Of a stretch of 6,845 nucleotides of DNA, positions 5,206 to 6,845 are shown piece by piece. The DNA comes from Actinomycetota bacterium (GTDB taxonomy: Bacteria > Actinomycetota > UBA4738). The DNA is taken from contig JACDEY010000055.1 of the NCBI GenBank assembly GCA_013816105.1, positions 1-6,845 of the forward strand. Reading direction: 5' to 3'. The position numbers and the translations under genes were made by a program. The notes below the pieces were generated by a model. That model was not told where the DNA came from and made no database searches. It was given only the letters and a program-made list of their open reading frames with translations. Every line of letters begins with the position of its first letter. Position 1 is the stretch's first letter.

Positions 5206-6645
5206 ATGGGCAAGGGCGAGGGCACCTCGACACCATCCGACGTCATGGCGATGGCGAAGGACGGCGACGCGCTGATGGTCGACTTCAGGTTCTGCGATCT
5301 GCCGGGACTGATGCAGCACTTCTCGGTTCCCATTTCCGAGTTCTCGGAAGAGGGGTTCGAGTCCGGGTTCGGGTTCGACGGCTCGTCCATCCGGGGCTTT
5401 CAGGAGATCCAGGAGTCGGACATGCTGCTGGTTCCCGACCCCACGGCCGCCTACATCGACCCATTCCTGTAGGTGCCCACCCTCGTTCTGCACTGCTTCG
5501 TCCGAGATCCCATGACCGGCGAGATGTATTCGCGCGATCCTCGGGGCATCGCCCGGAAGGCCGAGCTGCACCTCCGTCAGACGGGCATCGCGGACACGAG
5601 TTTCTGGGGGCCCGAATGCGAGTTCTACATCTTCGACTCGATCCGCTTCGACCAGAACTCCCACGAGGGCTACTACCACATCGACTCCGTGGCGGGCGCC
5701 TGGAACTCAGGCGCCGAGGAGGGCGGTCACAACCTCGGCTACAAGCCGCGCTACAAGGAGGGCTATTTCCCGCTCCCGCCCATGGACCACTTCCAGGATC
5801 TCCGGACCGACATGGTCTTGAACCTTCAGAAGATCGGGATCGACGTGGAGGTGCAGCACCACGAGGTGGGCACGGCGGGGCAGTCGGAGATCGATATCCG
5901 CTACGGGACGCTCCTCGCCGCGGCCGACAACGTCATGAAGTACAAGTACGTGGTGAAGAACACCGCCCGCCTGGCCGGCAAGACGGTGACGTTCATGCCC
6001 AAGCCGATCTTCCAGGACAACGGCTCGGGGATGCATACCCACCAGAGCCTCTGGCGCGAGGACGAGAACCTCTTCTGGGACGAGGTGGGCTACTCACAGA
6101 TCTCCGACATGGCCCGGCACTACATCGGGGGGTTGCTTTCGCATGCCCCGGCCCTGCTCGCGTTCGCCGCGCCGACCACGAACTCCTACCGCCGGCTCGT
6201 CCCCGGATACGAGGCGCCGATCAACCTCGTGTACTCGCAACGGAACCGCTCGGCGTGCGTCCGGATCCCCGTCTACTACCGATCGCCGGCCGCGAAGCGG
6301 ATCGAGTTCCGATCTCCGGACCCCTCCTGCAACCCCTATCTCGCGTTCTCCGCAATGCTCCTGGCAGGGCTCGACGGGGTGAAGAACAAGATCGAGCCTC
6401 CGGAGCCGATCGACAAGGACCTGTACGACCTGCCACCGGAGGAAGCCTCGAACGTGAAGCAGGTCCCGGGATCGCTAGAGGAGGTCCTCGACGCCCTCGA
6501 GGCCGACCACGACTACCTGCTGGCCGGCGGCGTCTTCACCCCGGACGTCATCGAGACGTGGCTGGAGTACAAGCGCGACCGCGAGCTCGACCAGGTGCGC
6601 CTGCGGCCCCATCCGTGGGAGTTCCATCTCTATTACGACATCTAG
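5206..6645 (+). CDS. glnA: Glutamine synthetase type I-beta, interrupted by an in-frame TAG at codon 89
   Basis: It makes glutamine from glutamate, ammonia and ATP as a cytoplasmic dodecamer. The frame spans 479 codons plus stop, normal for class I-beta. Counting the TAG as residue 89, the key sites are all present: Asp58 loop [11 protein letters not shown] (55-65), metal-ligand glutamates in GPECEF (137, 139), EVGTAGQSE (220, 228), GSGMHTHQS with His277, the flap [13 protein letters not shown] (Glu336), [10 protein letters not shown] (Glu367) and [11 protein letters not shown] with Tyr407, the adenylylation target of GlnE-type enzymes. Only the TAG at 5470-5472, between IDPFL and PTLVLHCF, breaks it. 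Frame and homology continue immediately on both sides, so there is no frameshift. A polypeptide from 5206-5472 would be 88 residues; one restarted at GTG 5473 would be 390. The ATG at 5206 is preferred over 5200 because AAGGAG lies 7 bases before it. Explanations are sequence error, a recent nonsense mutation, or readthrough/restart. Confidence 0.93.
5470..5472 (+). other. In-frame amber codon inside glnA
   Basis: TAG replaces a poorly conserved residue just after IDPFL, near the end of the N-terminal beta-grasp domain. GAG, AAG, CAG, TCG, TTG or TGG each become TAG by one base change. TAG also ends this same gene at 6643-6645, the LLM gene and the small exported-protein gene, so general reassignment of TAG is unlikely. 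The next codon is GTG, but no Shine-Dalgarno precedes it. Confidence 0.9.
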
Positions 6646-6666
6646 AGTTGGTTGGGCCGATCTCGT

Positions 6667-6685
6667 GGGGACCTCCGGAGGCCCC
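6667..6685 (+). terminator. Possible glnA terminator hairpin
   Basis: GGGG-A-CCT and AGG-CCCC pair over 7 bp around a CCGG loop with one bulged A (6671), followed by TCTT. It lies 21 bases after the glnA stop. The stem is short and imperfect, so this is tentative. The core is part of the 15-base element shared with 4673-4687. Confidence 0.35.
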
Positions 6686-6695
6686 TCTTGACGCA

Positions 6696-6714
6696 GGGGC
6701 GTACCATATGCCCC
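6696..6714. repeat. Short inverted repeat ahead of the last gene
   Basis: GGGGC (6696-6700) and GCCCC (6710-6714) pair around a 9-base A/T-containing loop (GTACCATAT). It lies 10 bases before the ATG at 6725 and could be an operator or a leader hairpin that affects ribosome access. The pairing is only 5 bp, so chance is possible. Confidence 0.25.
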
Positions 6715-6724
6715 GTCGGGGGGA

Positions 6725-6845
6725 ATGGTCCTGAAGGAAGTGAGACATCCAGCAGTAATCATCGTGGTTGTCATCGCGCTCCTGACAGCCACGGTTGCGG
6801 CAGCGCAGGTGACCGTCCCCGGCAGTGCGTCCGCCGAGCCTATCG
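6725..6845 (+). CDS. Exported protein of unknown function, N-terminus only
   Basis: The first 40 codons run off the right edge. They read as a signal peptide: MVLKEVRHPA, then a hydrophobic core VIIVVVIALLTATVAAA and a probable cleavage site near AAA-Q or ASA-E, followed by a Gly/Ser/Ala-rich start of the mature protein. Start choice is uncertain. ATG 6725 has only a G-run upstream, while GTG 6740 gives a neater signal (MRHPAVII) but has AAGGA only one base away. No domain is visible, so no function is proposed. Confidence 0.55.
   Translation, partial: MVLKEVRHPAVIIVVVIALLTATVAAAQVTVPGSASAEPI

Noticed and set aside
5470..5472. TAG as a pyrrolysine or genome-wide reassigned codon
   Set aside because: TAG is used as the true end of three genes in this window, including glnA, and the site is not a conserved functional residue in GS. 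Local readthrough is not excluded.
6688..6710. TTGACG at 6688-6693 as a -35 for the last gene
   Set aside because: No acceptable -10 occurs at 16-19 bases (that region reads CCCCGT), and the nearby TACCAT is only 8 bases away.
5616..6734. 372-residue plus-strand frame overlapping glnA
   Set aside because: It is an Arg/Pro/Gly-rich shadow in another frame of glnA, whose frame carries all the GS motifs.

Overview
The window looks like chromosomal sequence from a high-GC actinomycete-type bacterium, probably an uncultured or environmental lineage. The signs are high GC in every reading frame, an LLM-class oxidoreductase of the F420-dependent type, a GlnR-like OmpR-family regulator, GTG starts that sit one -10 element downstream of apparent promoters (leaderless style), and a class I-beta glutamine synthetase with an adenylylation tyrosine. 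I see no tRNA, rRNA, insertion sequence, CRISPR array or prophage gene. No gene-free stretch exceeds about 245 bases.

Layout, left to right. (1) cysH (60-803, +) encodes an APS/PAPS reductase with the four iron-sulfur cysteines and the catalytic ECGIH cysteine. It runs tail-to-tail into (2) a minus-strand pair: a MoaD/ThiS-like sulfur carrier (2008 down to 1718) followed 3 bases later by an LLM-family flavin/F420 oxidoreductase (1714-851), translationally linked. (3) Divergent from that pair, across only about 60 bases, lies a GlnR-like orphan response regulator (2070-2744, +) with a degenerate receiver. (4) A perfect 14-bp hairpin (2766-2797) separates it from the convergent gene for a large secreted, cysteine-rich beta-propeller-like protein (4468-2813, -). 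(5) Divergent from that is a small exported protein with a chagasin/I42-like pattern (4712-5113, +). (6) Next is glnA (5206-6645, +), complete in sequence but broken by an in-frame TAG at codon 89. (7) The window ends in the signal peptide of another exported protein (from about 6725, +).

How the parts may work together. The clearest link is nitrogen control. A GlnR-like regulator is encoded 2.5 kb upstream of glnA, and the glnA promoter region carries a 7-bp inverted repeat (5123-5144) containing GTTAC-n6-TTAAC, which resembles a GlnR box about 50 bases upstream of the likely transcription start. cysH and the MoaD-like protein both touch sulfur chemistry, but nothing shows that they act together.

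Most of the window is ordinary housekeeping and secreted-protein sequence, and I do not see a convincing new multi-gene system. The items most worth a second look are the amber codon in an otherwise intact glnA, the GlnR-like regulator with its candidate site, the MoaD-like protein with a 19-residue tail beyond its Gly-Gly, and a 15-base element repeated in inverted orientation at two intergenic sites.
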